Origin: a virus
DNA: 64,000 nucleotides
Virus record (IMG/VR): IMGVR_UViG_3300024177_000003
Span: 1 to 64,000 of that record
Reading direction: 5' to 3' (one strand)
The position numbers and the translations under genes are program-made. A model generated the notes under the pieces. It was not told the DNA's origin, ran no database searches, and saw only the letters and a list, made by a program, of their open reading frames with translations. This document shows positions 22,816-30,373 of the stretch, piece by piece (the first letter of the stretch is position 1; each line of letters begins with the position of its first letter).

Positions 22816-23133
22816 GTGGATACATTGACGGGTTTTGTCGCGGCCGAACGGGCCCGGCGCAAGGCGCGTGCCGCCCAGGATGCGGCCGTGTTTCTGGTGC
22901 GTGAAGGCATTGCGACGGTCGGCGAAGCGGCGCGCATTTCGGGTTGTTCCCGGCAGTCCCTGTACCAGTGGACGCGCGATAACGATCCGATGCAGAAACG
23001 CGAAGCGCTGTTGCAGGAAGCGTATGAGTACGCCAAGGCGACATTCTTCAAGGATCCGGCCAAGCGCAAGCATAAGCGAAGGGGCCGGCCGCCGATCACG
23101 ATCGCAGGGGTGCAGAAGGAGCAAGCGGCATGA
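22816..23133 (+). CDS. Helix-turn-helix protein with AT-hook-like tail
   Basis: The 105-residue protein has VREGIATVGEAARISGCSRQSLYQW, a clear helix-turn-helix, and near the C-terminus KRRGRPPI, an AT-hook-like motif. The GTG start at 22816 has GGAG six bases upstream and follows the previous stop directly. It probably binds DNA as a small transcriptional regulator. Confidence 0.75.
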   Translation: MDTLTGFVAAERARRKARAAQDAAVFLVREGIATVGEAARISGCSRQSLYQWTRDNDPMQKREALLQEAYEYAKATFFKDPAKRKHKRRGRPPITIAGVQKEQAA

Positions 23134-23324
23134 ACTGCCAACAAGATGGCCGGCTCCGCGACCTTGTCGATGGGTTGCGCGATGTCGAAACACTGTTGGA
23201 GAATGTCGCCGAAGACCGGCCTGAATACGTTACGTCTCTCGAAATAACCGACGCCGGAAAAGCTGTCGAGAAAACAATCGCCTATCTGCGCGACCTTAGA
23301 TACAGCGGAGATGTGTTCAAATGA
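23130..23324 (+). CDS. Small hypothetical protein
   Basis: The 64-residue acidic helical protein contains RDLVDGLRDVETLLENV and GKAVEKTIAYLRDLRYSG. Four-base overlaps on both sides indicate coupled translation. Confidence 0.6.
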   Translation: MNCQQDGRLRDLVDGLRDVETLLENVAEDRPEYVTSLEITDAGKAVEKTIAYLRDLRYSGDVFK

Positions 23325-23584
23325 ACGAGGCAAGGGTGCGCAAGCTGGCCGACGCGATGTTCGACCCCGTTCTGGCCGCGGCAAAACGCGGTGCGCGTGA
23401 GCCGCTGGAGGCTTTCGACATGCTTGGAGCACTTGCGATCTTGAACGGCCGGGTCGTCGCGCTGCTGCGAGAAAATCTCTGTGAAAAATGTGCCACCGAT
23501 GCGCTCGCGGCCTATGACGACATGCGGGCGTCTGCTATTGTCCAAGCCATTCACGCGATCAAGTGCAAGCCACCGTGTGAATGA
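23321..23584 (+). CDS. Small hypothetical protein
   Basis: The 87-residue helical protein MNEARVRKLADAMFDPVLAAAKRG...LCEKCATDALAAYDDM ends in KCKPPCE. A CxxC pair near residue 54 and a second pair at the end could form a metal site. Confidence 0.6.
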   Translation: MNEARVRKLADAMFDPVLAAAKRGAREPLEAFDMLGALAILNGRVVALLRENLCEKCATDALAAYDDMRASAIVQAIHAIKCKPPCE

Positions 23585-23598
23585 GGAGGGCTTAAATA

Positions 23599-23787
23599 AT
23601 GGACGTCGGTCATGCCAAGGAACTTGAATACCTTATTCGCAGCACGATGATGTCCCCGGGCGTCGCCGATTGTCTGCGCGATCTGATCAAGGATATCGAG
23701 CGCGCTGCCGTCCGGCAGTGGATCGCCCAAGTTGATAAAGGGCTTGAACAGGCTATGCTGGTCATAGCGAGAAAGCAGCAGCGATGA
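23599..23787 (+). CDS. Small hypothetical protein
   Basis: The 62-residue helical protein MDVGHAKELEYLIRSTMMSPGVADCLRDLIKDIERAA follows a GAGGAGG site. It overlaps the next start by four bases. The function is unknown. Confidence 0.6.
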   Translation: MDVGHAKELEYLIRSTMMSPGVADCLRDLIKDIERAAVRQWIAQVDKGLEQAMLVIARKQQR

Positions 23788-23957
23788 GCAACGAGCGCGT
23801 CGAGATTGAAGCCCACATCGTTGTCGAAACCGATGGGGCGTATCTGCTGGACGACGGCAGCATGGAAGAGTGGGTGCCGAAGAGCTGTTGTCAGGACAAC
23901 GGCGACGGCACGGTATCGATCGATGAATGGATGGCAAAGCAGAAAGGATTTATTTAA
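23784..23957 (+). CDS. Small conserved phage protein (WVPKS type)
   Basis: The 57-residue protein has GAYLLDDGSMEEWVPKSCCQ and a C-terminal EWMAKQKGFI. Small phage proteins with WxPKS and a terminal W-x-x-x-K-G-(L/F)-I are common beside replication genes; their role is unknown. Confidence 0.7.
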   Translation: MSNERVEIEAHIVVETDGAYLLDDGSMEEWVPKSCCQDNGDGTVSIDEWMAKQKGFI

Positions 23958-24179
23958 GTGGCACAGGGACCGGGAAAATACGATGATCTTGCGACCATCA
24001 TACAGGCACGAACGGGGGCGCAAGGAATCATGCTTGCGGTCGTCGGTGGCGACAAAGGTGACGGCTTTAGCGTCATCGCGACACTGGACACTGCCCAAGC
24101 CATACCCCATGCGTTGCGAAAGGTGGCTGACGAGATCGAACGCGATTTGGCAGAGGATTCGTGCGATGCTTCCTCATGA
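23958..24179 (+). CDS. Small hypothetical protein
   Basis: The 73-residue protein begins at the GTG directly after the previous stop and reads AQGPGKYDDLATIIQARTGAQGIMLAVVGG, then PHALRKVADEIERDL. It is an alpha/beta protein of unknown function common in shape to other small phage proteins (ARxxTGAxGxxLxVxxG). Confidence 0.62.
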   Translation: MAQGPGKYDDLATIIQARTGAQGIMLAVVGGDKGDGFSVIATLDTAQAIPHALRKVADEIERDLAEDSCDASS

Positions 24180-24309
24180 CGAATTACATTATGTCGTCAA
24201 AGACCGCGTTAAGGAGCGGCTCGAATATTTCGCCTACGGCATGATCATCGGCGGCACCGTCGGCACGCTCTTGGGGATGTTCCTGGTGCTGTACGCGGCG
24301 CGGCCATGA
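24166..24309 (+). CDS. Tiny membrane protein
   Basis: The 47-residue product has an amphipathic N-terminal helix and one transmembrane segment MIIGGTVGTLLGMFLVLYA. It overlaps the preceding gene by 14 bases. It is probably anchored in the inner membrane; the function is unknown. Confidence 0.55.
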   Translation: MLPHDELHYVVKDRVKERLEYFAYGMIIGGTVGTLLGMFLVLYAARP

Positions 24310-24312
24310 AGC

Positions 24313-24504
24313 ATGTCCCCGGCCTATAGGGAATTCGTCAAGCTCTACGGGGACTACACCGATGAAATCCTCTATACGGCCTGGTGCATCAAGCAGAAGC
24401 GCGAACGGATTGCCCGATTGCGCAGACAGCTCGCCAAAGAAGAGCGCGATCTGATACGATTGGAATCGGTGCAAACGACGACTCGGGCGGCAGCGCGCCG
24501 TTGA
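24313..24504 (+). CDS. Short coiled-coil protein
   Basis: The 63-residue protein MSPAYREFVKLYGDYTDEIL continues with a basic coiled coil (RERIARLRRQLAKEERDLIRLESV). It is the last tiny gene before the DNA polymerase and may assist replication, which is only positional inference. Confidence 0.58.
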   Translation: MSPAYREFVKLYGDYTDEILYTAWCIKQKRERIARLRRQLAKEERDLIRLESVQTTTRAAARR

Positions 24505-24527
24505 AGGGGTATGAAGGGGGTGACCAA

Positions 24528-26387
24528 GTGGCGCTAATAAAGCATTTCCTGGTCGTAGACTTTGAGAGCTATTACGATCAGGATTTTAGCCTTCGCAAGA
24601 TTTCCCCGCCCGAATACATCCTCGGCGACAAGTTCAAAACCCACATTATGGGGGTGTGGGATCCCAACACATGGCTCGCACCGCGGACATTTCTGCATGA
24701 AGAAATTCCCGGACTGCTCGCCGATTATCCGGCGGCCGACACCGCCATGGTCAGCCACAACGCGCTGTTTGACATGTCCATTTTGTCGTGGCGTTACGGC
24801 TATGTCCCGCGCCGCATGCTCTGTACCATGTCCATGGCGCGCGCGCTCTATACGCTCAAATCCTACAGTCTCGGCAACTTGGCCAGCGCCTTATTCGGAC
24901 ATAATCCGAAGGGCGACATCATCCATAAAGTGAAAGGCATGGGCATTGCCGATATCAAGCAAGCCGGCCTTTGGCCTGTCTATAATACCTACTGTATGAA
25001 CGATGTGCGGATCTGCTGGCACATCTTCCAGCGGCTTTACGCCATGTTCCCCGTCGAGGAGCAGATCGTGCTCGATCTGGTGCTGCGCTGTGCCGTCGAG
25101 CCGGTCCTGGAGGCCGACATCCCGCTGCTGACCGAGCATCTGGTCGATGTTCGCCGGAAGAAGGCGGCGCTGTTGAGCGAGGCCGGCAGGGAGAAGACCG
25201 CGCTGATGTCTACGGCGCAGTTTCGCACCGCGCTGGAGCGGCTTGGCGTCGAGATCGCGTATAAGGCGTCGCCGCGAGATCCCAACAAGTTCATTCCGGC
25301 GTTTTCCAAGACCGACGCATTCATGTCCGAGCTGCTGAGCTACTGCGGATCGGGTGATGACGATGTGAACTGGGCGGTGCAGACGCTTGCGGCGGCACGG
25401 CTGAATTTCAAGTCCACGATCGAGGAGACCCGTGCCGAGCGATTCGTGACGGTTGCGAGTCAGTCATGGCCAAGCGGCCGGCCGTTGATGCCGATCCCTT
25501 TGCGGTATGGTGGTGCTCACACGCATCGTCTTGCTGGGGATTGGCAGATGAACATGCAGAACCTGACCCGGGACCAGAAAAAGAGCAAGCTGCGCACGTC
25601 GCTGCGGGCGCCGCGCGGGTGCAAGATCCTGGCGCCCGACCTGTCGCAGATCGAAGCGCGCATCGTCGCCACACTGGCCGGGCAGGATGATCTGATCGCG
25701 GCGTTCGCTGCCGGCGTCGACGTCTATGCCGAGTTCGCCAGCGTCATTTTCGGGCATCCCGTCAACAAGAAGGATCATCCGGTCGAGCGGTTCGTCGGCA
25801 AGACCGGCATCCTGGGGCTTGGCTATGGCTGCGGCCATGAGCGGTTTTTCGCTATGGTGACGGCGCAGGCGCGGCAGAACAATATCAGCCTGGCCGGTCT
25901 GTTCGATAAGGAAACGGCCGAACGCACCGTGCAGACCTATCGCAGCCGCTACGCCATGATCCCGCGGGCTTGGTACGTGCTCGACGGTTTTTGGCAAAAG
26001 TACATCAATGGGCCCGGTGCGGAAAAACTTTGGCCGGATCCCGAATACGGTCCGCTATTGTTCAAACCCAAGACAATCGTGCTGCCCAACGACTTGACGC
26101 TGCGCTACACCGGCGATGAAAAGCTCTGGGGCGGCGTGATCCTCGAAAATGCCACGCAGGCACTCGCCCGCGTGCTGATCATGCAGGTGGCTGTGCGATT
26201 GTCCAAGCGCGGCTACCGATTCGTGATGCAGGCGCATGATGAGTTGATGTACGTTGTGGACGCAACACTGGTTGACGAATCCAAAGCGGTGATTATGGAA
26301 GAGATGACACGCCGGCCGGCATGGCTGCCGGAGCTGCCGGTCGCTGCCGAGATTGGGGTTGGTGACACCTACGCAGAAAGCAAATAG
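24528..26387 (+). CDS. Family A DNA polymerase with 3'-5' exonuclease domain
   Basis: The 619-residue protein has exonuclease motifs I (VVDFESYYD, Asp11/Glu13), II (SHNALFDMSIL) and III (YCMNDVRICW) filling the first third. The polymerase domain has motif A DLSQIEARI (Asp371), motif B RFVGKTGILGLGYG (Lys425) and motif C QAHDELM (Asp571). There is no 5' nuclease domain. The GTG at 24528 has AAGGGGGTG upstream, and the frame before it is not conserved-looking. It replicates the phage genome with the helicase, primase and ssDNA-binding protein encoded downstream. Confidence 0.95.
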   Translation: MALIKHFLVVDFESYYDQDFSLRKISPPEYILGDKFKTHIMGVWDPNTWLAPRTFLHEEIPGLLADYPAADTAMVSHNALFDMSILSWRYGYVPRRMLCTMSMARALYTLKSYSLGNLASALFGHNPKGDIIHKVKGMGIADIKQAGLWPVYNTYCMNDVRICWHIFQRLYAMFPVEEQIVLDLVLRCAVEPVLEADIPLLTEHLVDVRRKKAALLSEAGREKTALMSTAQFRTALERLGVEIAYKASPRDPNKFIPAFSKTDAFMSELLSYCGSGDDDVNWAVQTLAAARLNFKSTIEETRAERFVTVASQSWPSGRPLMPIPLRYGGAHTHRLAGDWQMNMQNLTRDQKKSKLRTSLRAPRGCKILAPDLSQIEARIVATLAGQDDLIAAFAAGVDVYAEFASVIFGHPVNKKDHPVERFVGKTGILGLGYGCGHERFFAMVTAQARQNNISLAGLFDKETAERTVQTYRSRYAMIPRAWYVLDGFWQKYINGPGAEKLWPDPEYGPLLFKPKTIVLPNDLTLRYTGDEKLWGGVILENATQALARVLIMQVAVRLSKRGYRFVMQAHDELMYVVDATLVDESKAVIMEEMTRRPAWLPELPVAAEIGVGDTYAESK

Positions 26388-26389
26388 CC

Positions 26390-26599
26390 ATGGACATCTG
26401 GACGATTTACGACCACCCGCGCGATCAACCCGATAAGTTCGTGATGCGGAAATGGCAGGTGACGGAAGAAATCGTCGCCGGGCCCAAGGTCGTCGCCGAT
26501 TCGCTCGATGAACTGCGCGACCTGGCCCTCACCAACGGCATGGTCTGCGTCACCCGCCACACTACGGACGACCCCAAGATCGTCGAAAGCTGGATATGA
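26390..26599 (+). CDS. Small hypothetical protein
   Basis: The 69-residue protein MDIWTIYDHPRDQPDKFVMRKWQV...DSLDELRDLAL is a common small phage fold, with an N-terminal WTIYDHPxDxPxxFVxR motif. It lies two bases after the polymerase stop. The function is unknown, but the motif recurs in many phage genomes. Confidence 0.72.
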   Translation: MDIWTIYDHPRDQPDKFVMRKWQVTEEIVAGPKVVADSLDELRDLALTNGMVCVTRHTTDDPKIVESWI

Positions 26600-26654
26600 T
26601 GGCCAACACCAGCGCATCGTCCTACCATCAAACGAATCAATCGGAGATATCATC

Positions 26655-26903
26655 GTGTCCTACGCCGACGTCCTCAGCGCCGAAGAAATTCATAGAGCGA
26701 TGCTTGACGGCAAAAACTTGTACCGTGCCGGCGAATCGGCAGCCGAATGCCTAACGGTGTCGCATAAGACGCCGGCCAACAACATCTATTACCGGCTCGA
26801 AGTCATCGATCTGATGCGACTGGTCGGTTTCCTGACAGCCTGTGCCGACGGCATGCCCCGGACAAAAAAGAGCAGCGACGATGTCATCACAGACGACCGA
26901 TAA
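26655..26903 (+). CDS. Small hypothetical protein
   Basis: The 82-residue protein starts at a GTG eight bases after GGAG and reads VSYADVLSAEEIHRAMLDGK...NNIYYRLEVIDLMRLVGFL. The upstream extension of the frame is antisense-like and was dropped. It overlaps the nuclease start by 23 bases. Confidence 0.55.
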   Translation: MSYADVLSAEEIHRAMLDGKNLYRAGESAAECLTVSHKTPANNIYYRLEVIDLMRLVGFLTACADGMPRTKKSSDDVITDDR

Positions 26904-27570
26904 AGGCTTCGCCTTCAGCTACAGCCGCATCAAGGAATACGAAAATTGTCCAAGACGGTACTATGAGACACAGGTCGCCAAGACCACCAAGGACACATCC
27001 GATCTGCTGGAAGAAGGCGACAAAGTCCACAAGGCCATGGCCAAGGCCTTGATGGACGGCACCCCCCTGCCGCTCAAATATCGCCAGTGGCAGAAATGGA
27101 TCGACCGGGTGGCACAGACTCCGGGCGAAATGCTGATCGAAGACGAAGCCCGCTGGGCTTGCACCCGTGATTTCAAGCCGGTGCCGTTCTTCGCCCCTAC
27201 GGTGTGGGGGCGGTGTATTGTCGATGTCTACAAGCACGCGCCGCCGGTCGGCTATATCGTCGACTGGAAGGCGGGTAAGAGCGCGAATGTCGATCCGGTG
27301 CAGATGACGCTGATGGCGTTGATGGCATTCATCCACTTTCCGGAGATTGAAATTGTCAAGGGATTTTTTATATGGTTAGGTGAAGATGATAGTACATCGT
27401 ACGTCATCGATCGCGAAGATGCCGTCCAACACTGGACGGCGTTAATACCAAGGGTGAAGAGACTTGAAAAAGCAACCAAAGACGGCTTCTTCCCGCCGAC
27501 CCCGAACCGATTCTGTGAACGGTGGTGCCCCTGCACCAATTGTGAGCACAACGGTTCATATGAAGGCTAG
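26881..27570 (+). CDS. Cas4/RecB-like PD-(D/E)XK nuclease with Fe-S cysteines
   Basis: The 229-residue protein has FSYSRIKEYENCPRRYYET at the N-terminus with a lone cysteine, then EEGDKVHKAM (the conserved His). The active-site core is VDVYKH...YIVDWKAGK (Asp, then D-W-K), and the C-terminus has CERWCPCTNC. One early cysteine and three or four late ones is the Fe-S layout of Cas4/AddB-type exonucleases. In phages such enzymes act in recombination and end processing. It sits between the polymerase and a DNA-binding protein; no CRISPR genes are nearby. Confidence 0.85.
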   Translation: MSSQTTDKGFAFSYSRIKEYENCPRRYYETQVAKTTKDTSDLLEEGDKVHKAMAKALMDGTPLPLKYRQWQKWIDRVAQTPGEMLIEDEARWACTRDFKPVPFFAPTVWGRCIVDVYKHAPPVGYIVDWKAGKSANVDPVQMTLMALMAFIHFPEIEIVKGFFIWLGEDDSTSYVIDREDAVQHWTALIPRVKRLEKATKDGFFPPTPNRFCERWCPCTNCEHNGSYEG

Positions 27571-27967
27571 GCGGCGGGGCCGGCCACCGAAAGTTCAAGC
27601 TGCCCCTGCCGTCGAAAAGAAGGTCCGTAAGGCTCGCGGTCCCGTCAAGCCGACGACGGTGGTCAAGCCGCGGACGCAGGCAGCGGGCAAGCAGCGCTGT
27701 CCGACCTGTGGTGCGTCGTGGCAACCGCCGCTCGATAACGGCGTGCAGCTGACCCCGATCAAGTCGAAGATTTACGACAAGGTCAAACGCGCTGGGAAGA
27801 GCGGAATCGCCATGAGCGATCTTATCGGCAGCGTCTACGGTGACGAGCATGTGACCACGCAGGCGATGCGCAGTCATATCTGGCAGATCAACGAGCGGCT
27901 GGAAGAGGTCGGCACGGCGATCAGGGCGCGGCATGGCGCCTATGTGCTCGAACAGCGTGCCGGATGA
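27560..27967 (+). CDS. DNA-binding protein: AT-hook, zinc-knuckle-like CPTCG, C-terminal winged helix
   Basis: The 135-residue protein starts MKARRRGRPPKV (AT-hook-like), then CPTCGASW, then a winged-helix domain: KSKIYDKVKRAGKSGIAMSDLI, TTQAMRSHIWQINERLEEVG, and the wing AIRARHGAYVLEQ, which parallels the OmpR-type domain of the protein encoded at 9296-9796. The ATG at 27560 was preferred over 27464, which lies in the nuclease gene. It is one small gene away from repeat array 2a, as the other winged-helix gene adjoins arrays 1a/1b. Confidence 0.75.
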   Translation: MKARRRGRPPKVQAAPAVEKKVRKARGPVKPTTVVKPRTQAAGKQRCPTCGASWQPPLDNGVQLTPIKSKIYDKVKRAGKSGIAMSDLIGSVYGDEHVTTQAMRSHIWQINERLEEVGTAIRARHGAYVLEQRAG

Positions 27968-28113
27968 TTTTTCATCTCGTCTTACATCGGCACGTTGCCG
28001 ATTTTCTGGCATGCGGTTGGGTGGTGCGCGCCGATCTCGGCGACTACCACGGCCAGTTTGCGGTTATGATGCAGTGGCTTTGCGATTGCCCCATTCGGAA
28101 GCCACTGTTATAA
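27964..28113 (+). CDS. Small conserved phage protein
   Basis: The 49-residue protein MIFHLVLHRHVADFLACGWV continues GDYHGQFAVMMQWLCDCP. The pattern of a short amphipathic start, RHVADFLACGW, then MxW and Cys-rich end is one I associate with many rhizobial phage genes. It overlaps the previous stop by four bases and is followed directly by array 2a. Confidence 0.7.
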   Translation: MIFHLVLHRHVADFLACGWVVRADLGDYHGQFAVMMQWLCDCPIRKPLL

Positions 28114-28120
28114 AATAACC

Positions 28121-28733
28121 GCCGGGCGAGGCTAATTGACCCTGACGAAGACAGCGTGCCGGAACCGTAAGAACCATCCGACATTGGGCAGCGTGCCGGA
28201 GAAATTCAACTGACCCTAACGACGGTAGCGTGCCGGAACGATATAAGTGACCCTGACGAAGGCAGCGTGCCTGGTGCAACAACAGCCACGGACACGTCTT
28301 AGCGTGCCGAAGCGCGCCAGTGACCCGTTTCCATATAGCGCGCCCCATGGAACGACAGACCCGAATCCCAATAGCGCGCCGATTCCACATAAAAAAGCGC
28401 TTGAACTTTTCGGCAACCCGTGTCAACAAACACGGGTCGCCGTGATAGGCGAATGATCCGGGTTGATTAAGCGTGTCGGGGCGATCTAGCAGTAGCCGTC
28501 TAAGAGAAGCGTGCCTTTCCCCACAAGTCATCCAAAACTGAAAGCGTGCCAATGCGGCACAGAGACCCGCAAGGAAAAAGCGTGCCGGTCAGGGTAAAAG
28601 CCTCGATCCCAAGAAGCGTGCCGTACTCATGAAATAACCCCGGCAGACATAGCGCGCCGGCGATGCCCTAGAGACCCGACACCCGCAAGCGTGCCGATCT
28701 CGCGCCAGTGACCCGGATCCCGATTAGCGTGAA
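28121..28733. repeat. Repeat array 2a: about 15 units of the two-box motif, A boxes on minus strand
   Basis: Boxes appear as AGCGTGCCG (A) and AGTGACCCG or similar (B), the reverse complements of those in arrays 1a/1b. A-box starts are 28153, 28190, 28227, 28264, 28301, 28337 and 28373. After a disturbed stretch, where 28374-28469 lacks good boxes, they continue at 28470, 28508, 28543, 28579, 28615, 28651, 28688 and 28726. Steps are 35-38 bp. Spacers are unrelated. The array fills the whole gap between the genes at 28113 and 28780. Confidence 0.92.
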
Positions 28734-28779
28734 GAAGCGAAGGAAACAGCATGGGTAAAGAGCAAGGGGAACCCCAATA

Positions 28780-29832
28780 ATGGCGAAAGACAAGAAAAAG
28801 TCCAAAAAGCGCGAGCGGCTGGAACAAACACTCGACCTTCAGCCGCCGGTGTCGGATATGTCATCCGAGGAACTTAAGGCAGCAGAAATCCACGCCTTGC
28901 GCCTCCTCACCCGGGGCGCCTACGCGCTGCAGAAGCTCCGCATCCAGATGGGGCTTCGTCTCTGTGCTAACTTTCGCAATAAACTGAAAGTGTCCATTGA
29001 TGACGTCATCAATGATGAAGAGGATGACGCCGATGAGCTGAGCGAGAAGGCGCAGAGCATTATCGACATGCTCAAGCTGGAATACGGCAGGTTGACCGAC
29101 GGCATCGCCAAGAATCGCACCCTGCCGCGGCGTGAGGGCTTTGTCGGCACCGGCGTGATCTCGACGTTCACCGAACTCGCGCTGATCGATGATTACCTGT
29201 ATTTGGAATCGCGTGAGAAAAAACAATTCCGCCATATCGGCGATGCCCTGCAGGATTTCGCCATCTATCGCGATTGGCTGCGCCATCAGATCGGCATCGG
29301 GCCGGCCATGGCGGCCGTGCTGATCACCAAGTTCGACGTCCATAAAGCGGTTCGTCCAAGCCAATTCTGGGCCATCGCAGGACTCGATGTTGGTCCGGAC
29401 GGCAAGGCGCGGTGCCGGCGCAAGGAACATCTCATCGAGCGCGAATACGTTGCCAAGGACGGCAAGACCAAAAAGAAACTCTCGACAACCTTTGATACAT
29501 GGCTACAATCACGGTTGCTGGGCGCTTTGGGGACGTCGCTGATGCGAACGGGTTCACCGTATAAACGCTTCTACGACGGCTATAAAAAACGTAAACAGGA
29601 CGACCCGAATATCCGGCACGGGACACTGAAAGATAAAAAAGCGGATATCGACGCCGGCTTGGACGGCGATGACATCTGGCACCCGTTGCGGATCCACCGT
29701 GCTGCCAGCCGGTACATGGTGAAAACATTCGTCGCCGACTTTTGGCGGCGGTGGCGCGAGATCGAGGGGCTGCCCGTTGTTCCGACATACCACGAAGCCA
29801 AGCAGGGCGGGCACAGCGGGAGGGCAGCATGA
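28780..29832 (+). CDS. IS110 transposase C-terminal-like HhH protein flanked by repeat arrays
   Basis: The 350-residue protein has a charged, helical N-terminal half (AAEIHALRLLTRGAYALQKLRIQ). From about residue 168 it has the helix-hairpin-helix and following region of IS110/IS116/IS902 transposases: RHQIGIGPAMAAVLITKFD, SQFWAIAGLDV, then a long insert, STTFDTWLQSRLLGALG, SPYKRFYDGYKKR and HRAASRYMVKTFVADFW. The N-terminal RuvC-like DEDD domain of true IS110 transposases is absent, so it is probably a DNA- or RNA-binding derivative and not a mobile element. Array 2a lies directly upstream; 2b follows two small genes later. Confidence 0.7.
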   Translation: MAKDKKKSKKRERLEQTLDLQPPVSDMSSEELKAAEIHALRLLTRGAYALQKLRIQMGLRLCANFRNKLKVSIDDVINDEEDDADELSEKAQSIIDMLKLEYGRLTDGIAKNRTLPRREGFVGTGVISTFTELALIDDYLYLESREKKQFRHIGDALQDFAIYRDWLRHQIGIGPAMAAVLITKFDVHKAVRPSQFWAIAGLDVGPDGKARCRRKEHLIEREYVAKDGKTKKKLSTTFDTWLQSRLLGALGTSLMRTGSPYKRFYDGYKKRKQDDPNIRHGTLKDKKADIDAGLDGDDIWHPLRIHRAASRYMVKTFVADFWRRWREIEGLPVVPTYHEAKQGGHSGRAA

Positions 29833-30080
29833 AAACCACACGGCTTCCTAAATTCGCTTGTCTAGCCTGTGGATCGGTTCATGATGCGGCGACGCATCCG
29901 ACCGGCAACCACAAGCCGAAGAAAGGCGACATCTTCGTCTGCGTTCGCTGTGGAGCCCCGGCAATTTTTGAGAATCCGAATACGATCAGGCAGATGACAG
30001 AAAAGGAGAAAGCTGAAGAAATGAAAGTAAATCCGGATCTTGTACAAGTGCAAACGGCAGTCCGGATGCTGCGTAATTAG
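29829..30080 (+). CDS. Small zinc-ribbon protein
   Basis: The 83-residue protein has CLACG near residue 11 and CVRCG near residue 37 (two CxxC pairs, typical of a zinc ribbon), followed by a basic/acidic helix. It is coupled to the IS110-like gene by a four-base overlap. Its stop codon TAG overlaps the first base pair of an array box (AGCGTGCC at 30079). Confidence 0.75.
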   Translation: MKTTRLPKFACLACGSVHDAATHPTGNHKPKKGDIFVCVRCGAPAIFENPNTIRQMTEKEKAEEMKVNPDLVQVQTAVRMLRN

Positions 30081-30121
30081 CGTGCCGTCCAAGTGCGAAT
30101 GACCCGACATGAGAAAGCGCC
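30079..30121. repeat. Single two-box array unit filling an intergenic gap
   Basis: A box AGCGTGCCG begins at 30079 inside the upstream stop codon, the B core GACCCG is at 30101-30106, and the next A-like box AGCGCCAT begins at 30115 and runs into the ATG of the gene at 30122. Step 36 bp. It has the same polarity as arrays 2a and 2b. Confidence 0.8.
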
Positions 30122-30352
30122 ATGCCAAAACTCGGACCGACCGGTGACTACCCTGAAGGCAAGTTGAACGGTGATGACGAAGGCGGGATCGCGATCGGTG
30201 TCGCCTATGACCCGGAAAAGGACGTCGTGGTCGTCAATTTCGGCAAGCCGATTAGGTGGGTAGCTATGCCGCCAGCCGACGCAATCGCGTTCGCGCGCAT
30301 GATTTTATCATCAGCGCATCGTGAACATGACGGGAAGAATCTGCCGGTGTGA
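30122..30352 (+). CDS. Small conserved hypothetical protein (MPKLGPTG family)
   Basis: The 76-residue protein reads MPKLGPTGDYPEGKLNGDDEGGIAIGV, then VVVNFGKPIRWVAMPPADAIAFARMIL. The combination of an LGPTGxxPxGKLxxxDEG start and a C-terminal PxxAxxxAxxL helix is familiar from rhizobial and phage genomes; the function is unknown. It is enclosed by array units on both sides. Confidence 0.72.
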   Translation: MPKLGPTGDYPEGKLNGDDEGGIAIGVAYDPEKDVVVVNFGKPIRWVAMPPADAIAFARMILSSAHREHDGKNLPV

Positions 30353-30373
30353 TAAAGATATCCGACGGATCTT

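Noticed and set aside
28780-29832. A complete IS110 insertion sequence
   Set aside because: The RuvC-like catalytic domain is missing, no element ends are seen, and the gene is coupled to the next phage gene.
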